NCBI GenBank assembly: GCA_040755915.1
Contig: JBFLWM010000037.1
Coordinates: 21,128 to 85,127 of the forward strand
Length of the DNA stretch: 64,000 bases
Direction: 5' to 3'
DNA from: Sulfurivermis sp040755915
Lineage (GTDB): Bacteria > Pseudomonadota > Gammaproteobacteria > Thiohalomonadales > Thiohalomonadaceae
Below, piece after piece: positions 17,505-26,375 of the stretch. Below the pieces are notes generated by a model. It was not told where the DNA came from. It worked only from the letters and a program-made list of their open reading frames with translations, and did not search any database. Numbering within the stretch: the first letter of the stretch is position 1; each line of letters starts with the position of its first letter. The position numbers and the translations under genes are program-made.

Positions 17505-17571
17505 GTAGGAGCGAATCGTATTCGCGACCGGCTTTGTCTGGCGCTGTATCGCGAATGCGATTCGCTCCTAC
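17505..17571. repeat. REP-like hairpin (23-bp arms)
   Basis: Arms 17505-17527 (GTAGGAGCGAATCGTATTCG...) and 17549-17571 are complementary over 23 bp with one G-U mismatch and a 21-base loop. It lies between the convergent rsmJ and HD-GYP genes. The GTAGGAGCG-start is typical of gammaproteobacterial REP-type elements; a related copy is at 23068-23120. Confidence 0.65.
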
Positions 17572-17584
17572 GGGTGATGCCGGT

Positions 17585-18820
17585 TCAGTGCGAATCCATG
17601 AACACCGGTATCTTGATGCCGTACTTCTCCGCCGATTCGCAATTGACGATGCGATCGTCGCCGCTGCGGGGGGTGGGGTTGGACAGGTCGATGTCGCGCG
17701 GTGTGACGAACTGGCGCTTGTTGGTGTCATAGACCACGCGGACGGTGGGATACAGCGGCCCTTTCTCCCCAGGTTCCAGCACGATTGCCAGGCGACCGCT
17801 CTCCAGCCGCACCAGAGTGCCCACCGGATAGATGCCGACGCAGCGGATGAACTGGTGTACCAGCCGTTCGTTGAAATGGAACTTGCTCCACTCCAGCAGT
17901 TTGCGCAGCACGATGGTGGGTTCCTCGCCCTTGCGGTAGCAGCGGTCGGCCGAAATGGCGTCGTAGACGTCGACGATGGCCGCCATCTGGCCGTAGGGGC
18001 TGATTTCGTCACCCTTCAGCTTGAGCGGATAACCAGTGCCGTCGTAGCGTTCGTGATGCTGGGCGGCGACGGCAAGGGAGGTGGGACTGATGCCGGCGGT
18101 CTGCTCCAGCACTTCGCGACTGAACACCACATGCTGGCGCATGATGGCGAACTCTTCGTCGGTGAGTTTGCCCGGCTTGTTGAGGATCTGGTCCGGTGTC
18201 TTGATCTTGCCGATGTCATGCAGCAGGGCGCCGATACCAATCTCATGGAGCACGTCCCGCTCCAGCCCCAGTTCCTTGGCAAAAGACAACATCAGCACCC
18301 CGACGCTCACCGAATGCTCGAAGGTGTACTTGTCCATCTGGCGGATGCGGCCCAGGCTCATCAGGGCGTGGGGGTTGCGGAAGATGGATGAGACCATGCC
18401 GTCAACCACATGCGTCACCCGTTCCACCTCGATCTGTTTGCCGAGGCGCACGTCCTGCATGATGTTGGTGACCAGGCGTGAGGCTTCGCGCTCGACCCGC
18501 TCCGCATTGATGCGCTCCTCGCGCACGGAGGTCTGCGGTGCCTCGCCAGCGGAAGGTTCGGCACTGACGCGCTGCAGGCGCCGCTGCAGATCTGCGAGCA
18601 CCTCTTCCCGCGTCATGGCCGCACTGACATCATCGCCCTTGCCGGTATCGATGTAGACCTCCTGGATACCCATTGCGCTGATGCGCTGGATGGTCTCGAG
18701 ATCCTTGATCTTGAAGCTGTTGGCAAGAAAGGGATGATCCATCCAGCCGCAATTGAGGTCGTGGATGTACATGCCGGGGCGCAGTTGCCGCACGGCAACC
18801 TTCTTAATGGCGTCGGTCAT
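17585..18820 (-). CDS. HD-GYP domain cyclic-di-GMP phosphodiesterase with DUF3391
   Basis: A 411-aa protein with an N-terminal DUF3391 region (VRQLRPGMYIHDLNCGWMDHP) and a C-terminal HD-GYP domain. Metal and signature residues are present: HSVSVGVL, LLHDIGKIK, AVAAQHHERYDGTGYP. In active family members this hydrolyses c-di-GMP to GMP/pGpG, lowering biofilm and raising motility. No membrane segment or receiver domain, so it is a soluble cytoplasmic enzyme with unknown input. It is monocistronic; a PilZ protein is encoded elsewhere in the window (54477). Confidence 0.92.
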   Translation of the reverse strand: MTDAIKKVAVRQLRPGMYIHDLNCGWMDHPFLANSFKIKDLETIQRISAMGIQEVYIDTGKGDDVSAAMTREEVLADLQRRLQRVSAEPSAGEAPQTSVREERINAERVEREASRLVTNIMQDVRLGKQIEVERVTHVVDGMVSSIFRNPHALMSLGRIRQMDKYTFEHSVSVGVLMLSFAKELGLERDVLHEIGIGALLHDIGKIKTPDQILNKPGKLTDEEFAIMRQHVVFSREVLEQTAGISPTSLAVAAQHHERYDGTGYPLKLKGDEISPYGQMAAIVDVYDAISADRCYRKGEEPTIVLRKLLEWSKFHFNERLVHQFIRCVGIYPVGTLVRLESGRLAIVLEPGEKGPLYPTVRVVYDTNKRQFVTPRDIDLSNPTPRSGDDRIVNCESAEKYGIKIPVFMDSH

Positions 18821-18890
18821 ATGACCTGTAAGGAATTTTCTCGGGCACGATGGCTAATAGTGCCGTTTTCGGCAGGGCGGGGGCAAGAGC

Positions 18891-19673
18891 CTATTCGGTG
18901 ATGATGACCTTGTCGCCCACATCCATCAGGCGGTAGATCTTGCGCATGTCGGCATTGGCGGCACGCACGCAGCCGCGGGATACACGGCGCCCGATGAGGT
19001 CGGGCCGGCTGGTGCCATGGATGGCGTAGCTCTTGCCGATGTTGAGGGCATGGGTGCCGATGGCGCCGCGGAAGCAGCGTTGGCCGTTGGCGATGTCCTC
19101 GGCGTATTCCTCTTCCATGTACTTGGGTATGCACCACTCGATACCCTCCGGATCATGCACCTTCCAGCGCACGGCATATTCGCCCGGTTCGGTGTAATAG
19201 CAGCGGCCGCCCTGTTCCCTGGGTTTGCAGCGGTCCATGCCGAGGGCCACCTTGGTCTGGTAGATCACCTCGTCACCCGCGCTTTTCCGCTCGAAGACCT
19301 GCAGCAGAAAGCTGTTCTTGTTCACCACGATATAGCGCTCCGGACCGCTGCGCCGGGGTGGTTCGATCCGCGGCACGACCTCGCTGGCATAGTGACGCGA
19401 GACCCACAGAGGGTGGTCGAGAGGGACCCAGGTGTTGTTGGGGAAGTGGCCGCTGATGCGCAGCCAGTCCTCGCCCTCCTGGCGGGCGGTGAACAGGGTG
19501 TCGGCATTCCAGATGCTGTTGATGCGGCCATCGGGGGTGTCGCGGATGGCGGAGATGGTGGACAGGCGCCAGGTCTTGGCGGCGGCGGGTTCGGCTGCCG
19601 CGCTCTGGCCGGCATGGGCGGGCAGGGCGGTGACGAGCAGCAGCGTGATGAGTAGGGTCCGGATACCTGACAT
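18891..19673 (-). CDS. L,D-transpeptidase (YkuD family), periplasmic
   Basis: A 260-aa protein with a signal peptide (MSGIRTLLITLLLVTALPAHA) and a YkuD catalytic domain. The active site motif HGT-SRPDLIGRRVSRGCVRAAN contains the catalytic His, Gly and Cys near residues 230-250. The family makes 3-3 peptidoglycan cross-links or attaches lipoproteins to peptidoglycan. ATG 19673 gives a clean signal peptide; a longer in-frame start upstream would destroy it. An N-terminal ~100-residue SH3-like segment precedes the catalytic domain. Substrate is not predictable. Confidence 0.9.
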   Translation of the reverse strand: MSGIRTLLITLLLVTALPAHAGQSAAAEPAAAKTWRLSTISAIRDTPDGRINSIWNADTLFTARQEGEDWLRISGHFPNNTWVPLDHPLWVSRHYASEVVPRIEPPRRSGPERYIVVNKNSFLLQVFERKSAGDEVIYQTKVALGMDRCKPREQGGRCYYTEPGEYAVRWKVHDPEGIEWCIPKYMEEEYAEDIANGQRCFRGAIGTHALNIGKSYAIHGTSRPDLIGRRVSRGCVRAANADMRKIYRLMDVGDKVIITE

Positions 19674-19802
19674 GCCTGATTGCGTATTCTGATTTATCCG
19701 ACAGTTTAACGAACCAGGGATCGAGGTCAAGCCGCAGGCAAACTCGGCGGCGGCGCCTATGCTTACGCGGAATGCCATTCAACCGTGCAAGGAGACCATG
19801 CA

Positions 19803-20852
19803 ATGACCGACATAATTGCGCAGCTGGGCAGCGAGGCCGACTATCTGCTGGGACACCAATGCAAGGGCATCAGGAAGGAGATGTTGCAGGTGCCGGGTCC
19901 GGACTATGTGGATCGGGTGATGGCGCTGAAGGACCGGCCGCCGGCGGTACTGCGCAACATGCAACTGCTGTTCAATACCGGCCGCCTGGGCGGCACCGGC
20001 TATCTGTCCATCCTGCCGGTGGACCAGGGCGTGGAGCACTCGGCCGGTGCCTCTTTCGCGCCAAACCCCATGTTCTTCGACCCCGACAACATCCCGCGCC
20101 TCGCCATCGAGGGAGGCTGCAATGCGGTGGCCTCAACGCTGGGTGTGCTCGGTGCGGTGGCGCGGCGTTATGCCCACAGGATTCCGTTCCTGGTGAAGAT
20201 CAACCACAACGAAATGCTTACCTATCCCGCCATGCACGACCAGACGCTGTTCGCCTCGGTGCAGCAGGCCTTCGATCTGGGCGCGGTGGCGGTGGGGGCG
20301 ACCATCTATTTCGGTTCGCCCGAGTCGCGTCGCCAGGTAATGGAGATCAGCGAGGCCTTTGCCCTGGCCCATGAGCTGGGGATGGTGACGGTGCTGTGGG
20401 CCTATCTGCGCAACAGCGCCTTCAAGGTGGGCGATACCGACTATCACGAAAGCGCCGACCTCACCGGCCAGGGCAACCATCTGGCGGTGACCATCAACGC
20501 CGACATCGTCAAGCAGAAGCAGGCGGTGAACAACGGTGGCTACAACGCGCTCAAGTTCGGCAAGACCCATCCCCGGGTCTACGACACGCTGACCACCGAT
20601 CACCCCATCGATCTGGTGCGCTATCAGGTGGCCAACTGCTATATGGGGCGGGTAGGGATGATCAATTCCGGCGGCCCCTCGGGCAAGGATGACCTGCATC
20701 AGGCGATCCGCACGGCAGTAATCAACAAGCGTGCCGGGGGCATGGGCCTGATCTCCGGCCGCAAGGCCTTCCAGAAACCGATGCAGGAGGGGGTGGCGCT
20801 GCTCAACGCCATTCAGGACGTTTATCTGGCAAGGGAAATCGATATTGCCTGA
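19803..20852 (+). CDS. fbaB: Class I fructose-bisphosphate aldolase (DhnA/FbaB type)
   Basis: A 349-aa Schiff-base aldolase of the archaeal/DhnA class. Recognised by SILPVDQGVEHSAGASFAPN, VKINHNEML, and the C-terminal GLISGRKAFQKPMQEGV phosphate-binding region. It interconverts fructose-1,6-bisphosphate with DHAP and GAP. ATG 19803 has an AAGGAG Shine-Dalgarno 10 bases upstream. In an autotroph with PEP synthase close by it most likely serves gluconeogenesis or the Calvin cycle; this is inference. A 12-bp hairpin follows the gene. Confidence 0.93.
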   Translation: MTDIIAQLGSEADYLLGHQCKGIRKEMLQVPGPDYVDRVMALKDRPPAVLRNMQLLFNTGRLGGTGYLSILPVDQGVEHSAGASFAPNPMFFDPDNIPRLAIEGGCNAVASTLGVLGAVARRYAHRIPFLVKINHNEMLTYPAMHDQTLFASVQQAFDLGAVAVGATIYFGSPESRRQVMEISEAFALAHELGMVTVLWAYLRNSAFKVGDTDYHESADLTGQGNHLAVTINADIVKQKQAVNNGGYNALKFGKTHPRVYDTLTTDHPIDLVRYQVANCYMGRVGMINSGGPSGKDDLHQAIRTAVINKRAGGMGLISGRKAFQKPMQEGVALLNAIQDVYLAREIDIA

Positions 20853-20871
20853 GCGTTCTCGGCCCGAAATG

Positions 20872-20898
20872 CGAGAGCCCGGCGGGGCCGGGCTCTCG
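20872..20898. terminator. Bidirectional terminator hairpin between fbaB and the HPt gene
   Basis: CGAGAGCCCGGC (20872-20883), loop GGG, GCCGGGCTCTCG (20887-20898): 12 perfect base pairs between convergent genes, with only weak T runs on either side. Confidence 0.65.
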
Positions 20899-20926
20899 TG
20901 AAATCGACGGCAGGGGAGGTGCCTGA

Positions 20927-21262
20927 TCAGGCGCCCTGGCGCATCACCCGATCGATTTCTTCCACGATGCAGGCCACGCCTGCGGCGGCCTTCGCGGTTT
21001 CGCCGCGCTTGAGGCTGGACTCCAGGCTGTCGGCAGCCGCCTTGAGGGCAGGGACACCGCAATAGGTGGCCGAGCCGTTGAGCTTGTGGACGAGATGCTG
21101 CAGCGCCGGGTAGTCACCCGCGGTCAGGGCCGCCTGGATGGCACTGCGCTGCTGGGGGAGTTCCTGCAACAACATGCCGAAGAGCTCGGCTGCCAGTTGG
21201 GCGTTGCCGCCGGCGCGTTGCAGGGCCAGGTCCTGGTCGATTACCTTCATTACGGCGTTCAT
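20927..21262 (-). CDS. Stand-alone histidine phosphotransfer (HPt) protein
   Basis: A 111-aa all-helical HPt domain. The phosphoacceptor motif is HLVHKLNGSATYCGVPAL, with His59 (HKLNGS) the expected phosphorylation site. It passes phosphate between hybrid kinases and response regulators, but no partner kinase or regulator is adjacent, so it is an orphan. Convergent with fbaB; divergent from cysM. Confidence 0.88.
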   Translation of the reverse strand: MNAVMKVIDQDLALQRAGGNAQLAAELFGMLLQELPQQRSAIQAALTAGDYPALQHLVHKLNGSATYCGVPALKAAADSLESSLKRGETAKAAAGVACIVEEIDRVMRQGA

Positions 21263-21382
21263 GCCTTTTCTCCTTTCCCTAGGATGGTCCTGAGTTCAAG
21301 TGTAATGAAATCACCGGAGCTGGCAAGGATTGATTTATAATCCACGGCAAATCAATCCCCTGGCACAGGTTTTGTAACAAAT

Positions 21383-22276
21383 ATGGACTTCCCGACCCTC
21401 GAATCCTTTGTCGGCAACACCCCCCTGGTGCGCCTGCAACGCCTGCCCGGAAATACCTCCAACACCCTGCTGGTCAAGCTGGAGGGCAACAATCCGGCCG
21501 GCTCGGTGAAAGACCGACCGGCCCTGTCAATGATCCAGCGCGCCGAGGCGCGCGGCCAGATCAAGCCCGGCGATACCATCATCGAGGCCACCAGCGGCAA
21601 CACCGGCATCGCCCTGGCCATGGCCGCCGCCATCAAGGGCTACCGGATGGTGCTGATCATGCCGGAGAACATGAGCCTGGAGCGCCGTGCCGCCATGGCT
21701 GCCTATGGCGCCGAACTGGTGCTGGTGTCCAAGGAGGCCAGCATGGAGGGCGCGCGTGACCTGGCCGATCAGATGGAGCGCGAAGGCAAGGGTATCGTGC
21801 TGAACCAGTTCGGCAACCCGGACAATCCGCAGGCCCACTATGAGGGCACCGGCCCGGAGATCTGGCGCGACACCCACGGCAAGGTGACCCACTTCGTCAG
21901 CGCCATGGGCACCACCGGCACCATCATGGGCACCTCGCGCTATCTGAAGGAGCAGAACCCTGCGGTGCAGATCGTCGGCGTGCAGCCGGCGGAAGGCGCC
22001 AGCATCCCCGGCATCCGCCGCTGGACACCGGAATACCTGCCCACCATCTTCGAGGCCGCGCGCGTCGATCGCACCATCGACATCGGCCAGCAGGCGGCGG
22101 AGGAGACCACCCGCGCCCTCGCGGCACGCGAAGGTATCTTCGCCGGCGTCTCCTCGGGCGGTGCCGTCGCCGCCATGCTGCAGCTGTCGCAGGAAGTGGA
22201 AAACGCCGTCATCGTCGGCATCATCTGCGACCGCGGTGACCGTTATCTGTCCACCGGCGTGTTTCCGGCGAAATGA
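21383..22276 (+). CDS. cysM: Cysteine synthase B (O-acetylserine sulfhydrylase B)
   Basis: A 297-aa PLP enzyme that makes cysteine (or S-sulfocysteine from thiosulfate) from O-acetylserine. PLP-lysine is Lys43 in NNPAGSVKDRPA; phosphate-binding TSGNTGIALA and the C-terminal VSSGGAVAAM are present. The CysM rather than CysK subfamily is indicated by length and by EGNNPAGSVKDRPALSMI. Thiosulfate use fits a sulfur oxidiser but is inference. A TATAAT lies at 21336-21341, without a good -35. It overlaps the exonuclease gene by ATGA. Confidence 0.93.
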   Translation: MDFPTLESFVGNTPLVRLQRLPGNTSNTLLVKLEGNNPAGSVKDRPALSMIQRAEARGQIKPGDTIIEATSGNTGIALAMAAAIKGYRMVLIMPENMSLERRAAMAAYGAELVLVSKEASMEGARDLADQMEREGKGIVLNQFGNPDNPQAHYEGTGPEIWRDTHGKVTHFVSAMGTTGTIMGTSRYLKEQNPAVQIVGVQPAEGASIPGIRRWTPEYLPTIFEAARVDRTIDIGQQAAEETTRALAAREGIFAGVSSGGAVAAMLQLSQEVENAVIVGIICDRGDRYLSTGVFPAK

Positions 22277-23046
22277 CGATGAACGTACTGGTATTCGATA
22301 TCGAGACGGTACCCGATGTGGCCAGCGGCCGGCGTCTGTACGGCCTGGACGGGCTGGATGATCACGATGTCGCCAACGTGATGTTCCACAAGCGGCGGCA
22401 GGAGACCGGCAACGACTTTCTGCGTCTGCATCTGCAGCGTATCGTCGCCATCTCGGTGGTGCTGCGTTCGCGCGATGACATCAGGGTGTGGTCGCTGGGC
22501 GAGGAGGAGGCCGATGAAAAGGAGATCGTGCAGCGCTTCTTCGACGGCATCGATCGCTTCACGCCGACGCTGGTGTCGTGGAACGGCAGCGGCTTCGACC
22601 TGCCGGTGCTGCATTACCGCGCCCTGCTGCACGGGATTCAGGCGCCGCGCTACTGGGAAACCGGTGACGAGGACCAGGGTTTCCGCTGGAACAACTACAT
22701 CAGCCGCTACCACTATCGCCATACCGACGTGATGGACGTGCTGGCCGGTTACCAGGCGCGCGCCAACGCGCCGCTGGACGAGATCGCCACCATGCTCGGT
22801 TTCCCCGGCAAGATGGGGATGAGCGGCGACAAGGTATGGGATGCGTTTCAGGCCGGCGACCTCGCCGGCATCCGCAACTACTGCGAAACCGACGTGCTCA
22901 ACACCTTCCTGGTCTACCTGCGCTTCGAGCTGATGCGCGGCCGCATCAGCTCCGGTGAGTACGACGCCGAATGCCAGCGCGTGCGCGATTACCTCGCCAA
23001 AGAGAACAAGCCGCACTTCGGCGAATTCCTCGCCAACTGGAAGTAG
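22273..23046 (+). CDS. Predicted 3'-5' exonuclease, PolB-like (DNA_pol_B_exo2)
   Basis: A 257-aa protein related to the proofreading exonuclease domain of family B DNA polymerases. Exo I motif VFDIETVPD is at residues ~6-14; Exo II is LVSWNGSGFDLPVLHYRAL; Exo III region YCETDVLNTFLVYLRF. The four acidic metal ligands are therefore present. The first ATG (22273) overlaps the cysM stop; ATG 22279 is an alternative. The physiological substrate is unknown. Confidence 0.88.
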   Translation: MTMNVLVFDIETVPDVASGRRLYGLDGLDDHDVANVMFHKRRQETGNDFLRLHLQRIVAISVVLRSRDDIRVWSLGEEEADEKEIVQRFFDGIDRFTPTLVSWNGSGFDLPVLHYRALLHGIQAPRYWETGDEDQGFRWNNYISRYHYRHTDVMDVLAGYQARANAPLDEIATMLGFPGKMGMSGDKVWDAFQAGDLAGIRNYCETDVLNTFLVYLRFELMRGRISSGEYDAECQRVRDYLAKENKPHFGEFLANWK

Positions 23047-23067
23047 CCCGCACATGATATTTTTACC

Positions 23068-23120
23068 GTAGGAACGGCTGTGCCGCGATTCGCGCCCATG
23101 CGCGGCAGAGCCGCTCCTGC
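23068..23120. repeat. REP-like inverted repeat
   Basis: GTAGGAACGGCTGTGCCGCG (23068-23087) pairs imperfectly with CGCGGCAGAGCCGCTCCTGC (23101-23120). Same GTAGGA(A/G)CG start as the element at 17505. Lies between the exonuclease gene and rlmD. Confidence 0.55.
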
Positions 23121-23151
23121 CTGACCTTTGTTCAACTGACAGCCGGCCACC

Positions 23152-24486
23152 ATGTCCCGACGTAAACGTAAGCCCCTGCCCACGACGCCGGTGCGCGTCA
23201 GTATCGAAAGCCTCAACCACGAAGGCCGCGGCGTTGGCCGGGTCGACGGCAAGACCGTGTTCATCGCCGGTGCGCTGCCGGGCGAGGAGGTGGAGTTCAC
23301 CTACAGCGCCATGCACCGCAATTTCGACGAGGGTGTGGCAGTCAACATCCTCGCCGCCTCACCGGAGCGTGTGGCACCACGCTGCCCGCACTTCAACGTT
23401 TGCGGCGGATGCGCCATGCAGCATCTCGCCCCGGATGCGCAGATCGCCTACAAGCAGAAGGTGTTGCTGGATGATTTCAGGCACATCGGCAAGGTACAGC
23501 CGCAGGAAGTCCTGCCGCCGCTGCGCGGCCCGCACTGGGGCTACCGGCGCAAGGCGCGCCTTGGCGTCAAGTACGTGCCGAAGAAGGGCAAGGTGCTGGT
23601 GGGGTTCCGCGAGCGCAGCAGCCCGTTTCTGGCAGAACTGACCCGCTGCGAGGTGCTGCACCCGAGCGTGGGCGAGCGCATCGAGGCGCTGGGCGCAATG
23701 ATCGGCACACTGTCGGTGCGCGACAAGATCGCACAGATCGAAGTTGCGGTGGACGACACGCAGACGGCACTGGCCCTGCGCAATCTCGTCGAACTGAGCG
23801 ACGAAGACAAGGCCAGGGTCAAGGCCTTCGCCATCGAGCACAACATCCATATCTACCTGCAGCCGGGCGGTGCCGATTCGCTGCGACCGCTGTGGCCGGA
23901 GCAGATCCAGCTGCGTTATGTGCTGGACAACTACGATGTCAGCTTCGGCTTCAAGCCCGGCGACTTCACCCAGGTGAACACCGACATCAACCGCCAGATG
24001 ATCGACCGGGCCATCGCAATGCTGGAGCTCACGCCGGAAGACCGCGTGCTCGATCTGTTCTGTGGCCTCGGCAATTTCACCCTGCCCCTGGCGCGCCGCT
24101 GCCGCGAGGTGGTGGGTGTGGAGGGCGAGGCCAAGCTGGTGGAACGTGCCCGGGCCAATGCGACGGAGAATCAACTGGGCAACGTGCAATTCCATGCCGC
24201 CGACCTCGCCGGTGATCTGGAACACTCGCCGTGGTGGAAGCAGGGCTTCGACAAGGTGCTGCTCGACCCGCCGCGCCTCGGCGCACAGGAGACGCTGGCA
24301 CATATCGCCAGGATGAAGGTGGGACGTATCGTTTATGTTTCCTGCAATCCGGCCACGTTGGCCCGTGATGCCGGAATACTGGTCAACGAGTATGGCTACC
24401 GGCTGGTGCAGGCCGGGGTGATGGACATGTTCCCGCACACGGCGCATGTGGAGTCGATTGCGCTGTTTGTGAGGGGGAAGAAGTAG
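23152..24486 (+). CDS. rlmD: 23S rRNA (uracil1939-C5)-methyltransferase RlmD
   Basis: A 444-aa enzyme that makes m5U1939 in 23S rRNA. An N-terminal TRAM domain (res ~12-65) is followed by the [4Fe-4S] motif CPHFNVCGGCAMQH, with the first two and third Cys visible, then the SAM motif DLFCGLGNFTLPLA and the catalytic-cysteine motif SCNPATLARD. It ends at a stop 24486. Convergent with the small membrane protein gene. Confidence 0.95.
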   Translation: MSRRKRKPLPTTPVRVSIESLNHEGRGVGRVDGKTVFIAGALPGEEVEFTYSAMHRNFDEGVAVNILAASPERVAPRCPHFNVCGGCAMQHLAPDAQIAYKQKVLLDDFRHIGKVQPQEVLPPLRGPHWGYRRKARLGVKYVPKKGKVLVGFRERSSPFLAELTRCEVLHPSVGERIEALGAMIGTLSVRDKIAQIEVAVDDTQTALALRNLVELSDEDKARVKAFAIEHNIHIYLQPGGADSLRPLWPEQIQLRYVLDNYDVSFGFKPGDFTQVNTDINRQMIDRAIAMLELTPEDRVLDLFCGLGNFTLPLARRCREVVGVEGEAKLVERARANATENQLGNVQFHAADLAGDLEHSPWWKQGFDKVLLDPPRLGAQETLAHIARMKVGRIVYVSCNPATLARDAGILVNEYGYRLVQAGVMDMFPHTAHVESIALFVRGKK

Positions 24487-24624
24487 AGGGCAGAGCCTTC
24501 TTGAGGCTTCCTCCATCGCGCGTCCCGGCGATACGCTCTTTCAAGCTCGCAGGGGTGGCGAGGCCCTGGTATTTGAATGTGCTGATGCACTTGCTAATGA
24601 GGTGTGCGCTTCGCACGCATGAAC

Positions 24625-24855
24625 TCATGACAGGTATGAATACGAGAATCCTACTGCAAGAATTACAACTATCCAGAAAACAATTCCGGCATACAGGACG
24701 GCGGCGCTATCCGGGTTTGCCGTTTTTGTACCTGTACGGCATAGCAGATAACCCGCCCCTTTTACGCAAGTCTCTAACACGATTTCGATCATCAGGTATC
24801 CGAAAAACCTGATGACCAACCCGGCAACTCCACTCACTATTTCACTGGCAGGCAT
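24625..24855 (-). CDS. Small inner-membrane protein, unknown function
   Basis: A 76-aa protein with two hydrophobic segments (res ~8-36 and ~52-72) separated by a short polar loop. Its ATG lies inside the end of dusC (14-base overlap), so it is likely translated from the same transcript. No family recognised. Confidence 0.6.
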   Translation of the reverse strand: MPASEIVSGVAGLVIRFFGYLMIEIVLETCVKGAGYLLCRTGTKTANPDSAAVLYAGIVFWIVVILAVGFSYSYLS

Positions 24856-25834
24856 GTTCGTCTCCAGTGGGGTGACCTGAAATATGTGCAGGAATGTCGG
24901 TTCTTCCTATTATCTCCAAGATATGGCCCAGTTCCCGCAAAGAGCGAATCTGAGCAAACACCTTATCCGCCCCTGTATGCCCATGCCGCAACATCCCCAG
25001 CCACTGCTTGAGACGGGCGCTGAGGCCACGGGTCCCCGGTGCATAGTGTTCCAGCAGCCGCGGCAGCAGGGGACGTATCTCGGGCCACTGCATGGCGGCG
25101 ATCTCCCGGCCTTCCTGCCAGGCGCGGATCTGGCGGGCGAGGTCGGGCTGCATCAGGGCGCCGCGGCCGAGCATGATGTCGGTGCAGCCGCTGATCTCAT
25201 GACAGCGGCGGTAGTCCTCGACACTGTTGATATCGCCGTTGGCGATAACCGGGATGGTGAGTGCGTCATTGATGGGGCGCAGCCATTGCCAGCGGACGGG
25301 GGCGCGGTAGCCGTCCTCCCGGGTGCGGGCATGGACGGTGAGGAAGTCGGCGCCGGCCTCCTCGATGCCCAGCGCGATCTCCACAGCGCGATCCGGCGTT
25401 TCGTAACCGAGGCGCATCTTGGCCGAGACCGGGATTTCCCCGGGTAATGCACGGCGCACCGCGCTGACGATGTCATGGATGCGTTCGGGTTCGCGCAGCA
25501 GCGCCGCGCCGCCAGCCTTGCGGTTGACGAAGCGGGAGGGGCAGCCGAAGTTGAGATCGATGGCGGTGGCGCCGAGGTGTGCGGCGCGCCGGGCGCTGAC
25601 GGCCAGCAGTTCCGGGTCGCTGCCGAGCAGTTGCAGGATCACCGGCGTGCCGCCGGCAGTGCGGCTGCCCTGGGCCAGTTCGGGAAAGTGCTTGTGATAG
25701 ATGCGTTCGGGCAGTTCGCCGTCGCTGAGGCGCAGGAACTCGGTGACGCAGGCGTCGTATCCGCCGAGGGCGGTGAGCAGTCGGCGCATCGGGGCGTCGA
25801 TGACGCCCTCCATCGGAGCGAGCAGGATGCGCAT
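24842..25834 (-). CDS. dusC: tRNA-dihydrouridine(16) synthase DusC
   Basis: A 330-aa FMN enzyme that reduces uridine to dihydrouridine in tRNA D-loops. N-terminal LLAPMEGVIDAPMR, FMN/catalytic motif LNFGCPSRFVNRKAGGAALL (Cys is the general acid), and VHARTREDGYRAPVRW are present; the NRKAGGAALL version and overall length fit DusC rather than DusA or DusB. ATG 25834 chosen because MRILLAPMEG matches the family start; the longer open frame is cupin-gene antisense-phase. Confidence 0.92.
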   Translation of the reverse strand: MRILLAPMEGVIDAPMRRLLTALGGYDACVTEFLRLSDGELPERIYHKHFPELAQGSRTAGGTPVILQLLGSDPELLAVSARRAAHLGATAIDLNFGCPSRFVNRKAGGAALLREPERIHDIVSAVRRALPGEIPVSAKMRLGYETPDRAVEIALGIEEAGADFLTVHARTREDGYRAPVRWQWLRPINDALTIPVIANGDINSVEDYRRCHEISGCTDIMLGRGALMQPDLARQIRAWQEGREIAAMQWPEIRPLLPRLLEHYAPGTRGLSARLKQWLGMLRHGHTGADKVFAQIRSLRELGHILEIIGRTDIPAHISGHPTGDEHACQ

Positions 25835-25839
25835 GCGGC

Positions 25840-26205
25840 TCAGAGCAGTTCGGTGTCGTCGTGGCTGTAGGCCGGTGCGCAGCAGCACAGGATGCGCAGC
25901 GGTTCGCCGCCGGTGTTGCGCACGGCGTGCGGTGTGCCGGGCGGGATGCATACCGTGTCGCCGGGGCCGATGACGAACTCCTCGCCACCCAGTTGCATCA
26001 CGCCGTGGCCGGCGCTGATGTGGTACAGCTCCTCGGTCTGCCGATGGCGGTGCAGGGCGGTCGTCTGGCCGGGGGCGACGATGGCCTCGGCCAGGCTCTG
26101 GTTGCGGTTGCCGTGCACGGCCGGGTGCAGCAGTTCACGGATCTCAGAACCGTCTCTGGTTCGATACGGTGCTATGGCAGCGTAGTGTGAGCGCATCGGT
26201 TTCAT
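25840..26205 (-). CDS. Cupin-domain protein
   Basis: A 121-aa single-domain cupin. Metal-binding cupin motif 1 is TTALHRHRQTEELYHISAG (H, H, E), and motif 2 PGDTVCIPPGTPHAVRN (H). Ends CCCAPAYSHDDTELL. It sits just upstream of dusC on the same strand. Such small cupins bind metals and small ligands; the reaction is unknown. Confidence 0.85.
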   Translation of the reverse strand: MKPMRSHYAAIAPYRTRDGSEIRELLHPAVHGNRNQSLAEAIVAPGQTTALHRHRQTEELYHISAGHGVMQLGGEEFVIGPGDTVCIPPGTPHAVRNTGGEPLRILCCCAPAYSHDDTELL

Positions 26206-26375
26206 CGGTCATGGGGCCGGGGGGCGGATAATCAAGCCGGGGCGGCAACTGCCGGCTGGCTTGGTGTGGGTAGTCAAGCTCTTCGTTCCGGAAAAACAAG
26301 GGAATGCGAGCCCGTCAAGAATACACAAACCGGACCCTATGGCCTACCATGGCGGCATTGTGCAAGGACATGACC

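Noticed and set aside
21336..21341. TATAAT as cysM promoter
   Set aside because: The hexamer is perfect but no -35 or extended -10 can be seen, so it was mentioned only in the gene entry.
26210..26375. A regulator or small RNA in front of the CYTH gene
   Set aside because: Nothing structured or coding is evident in this gap.
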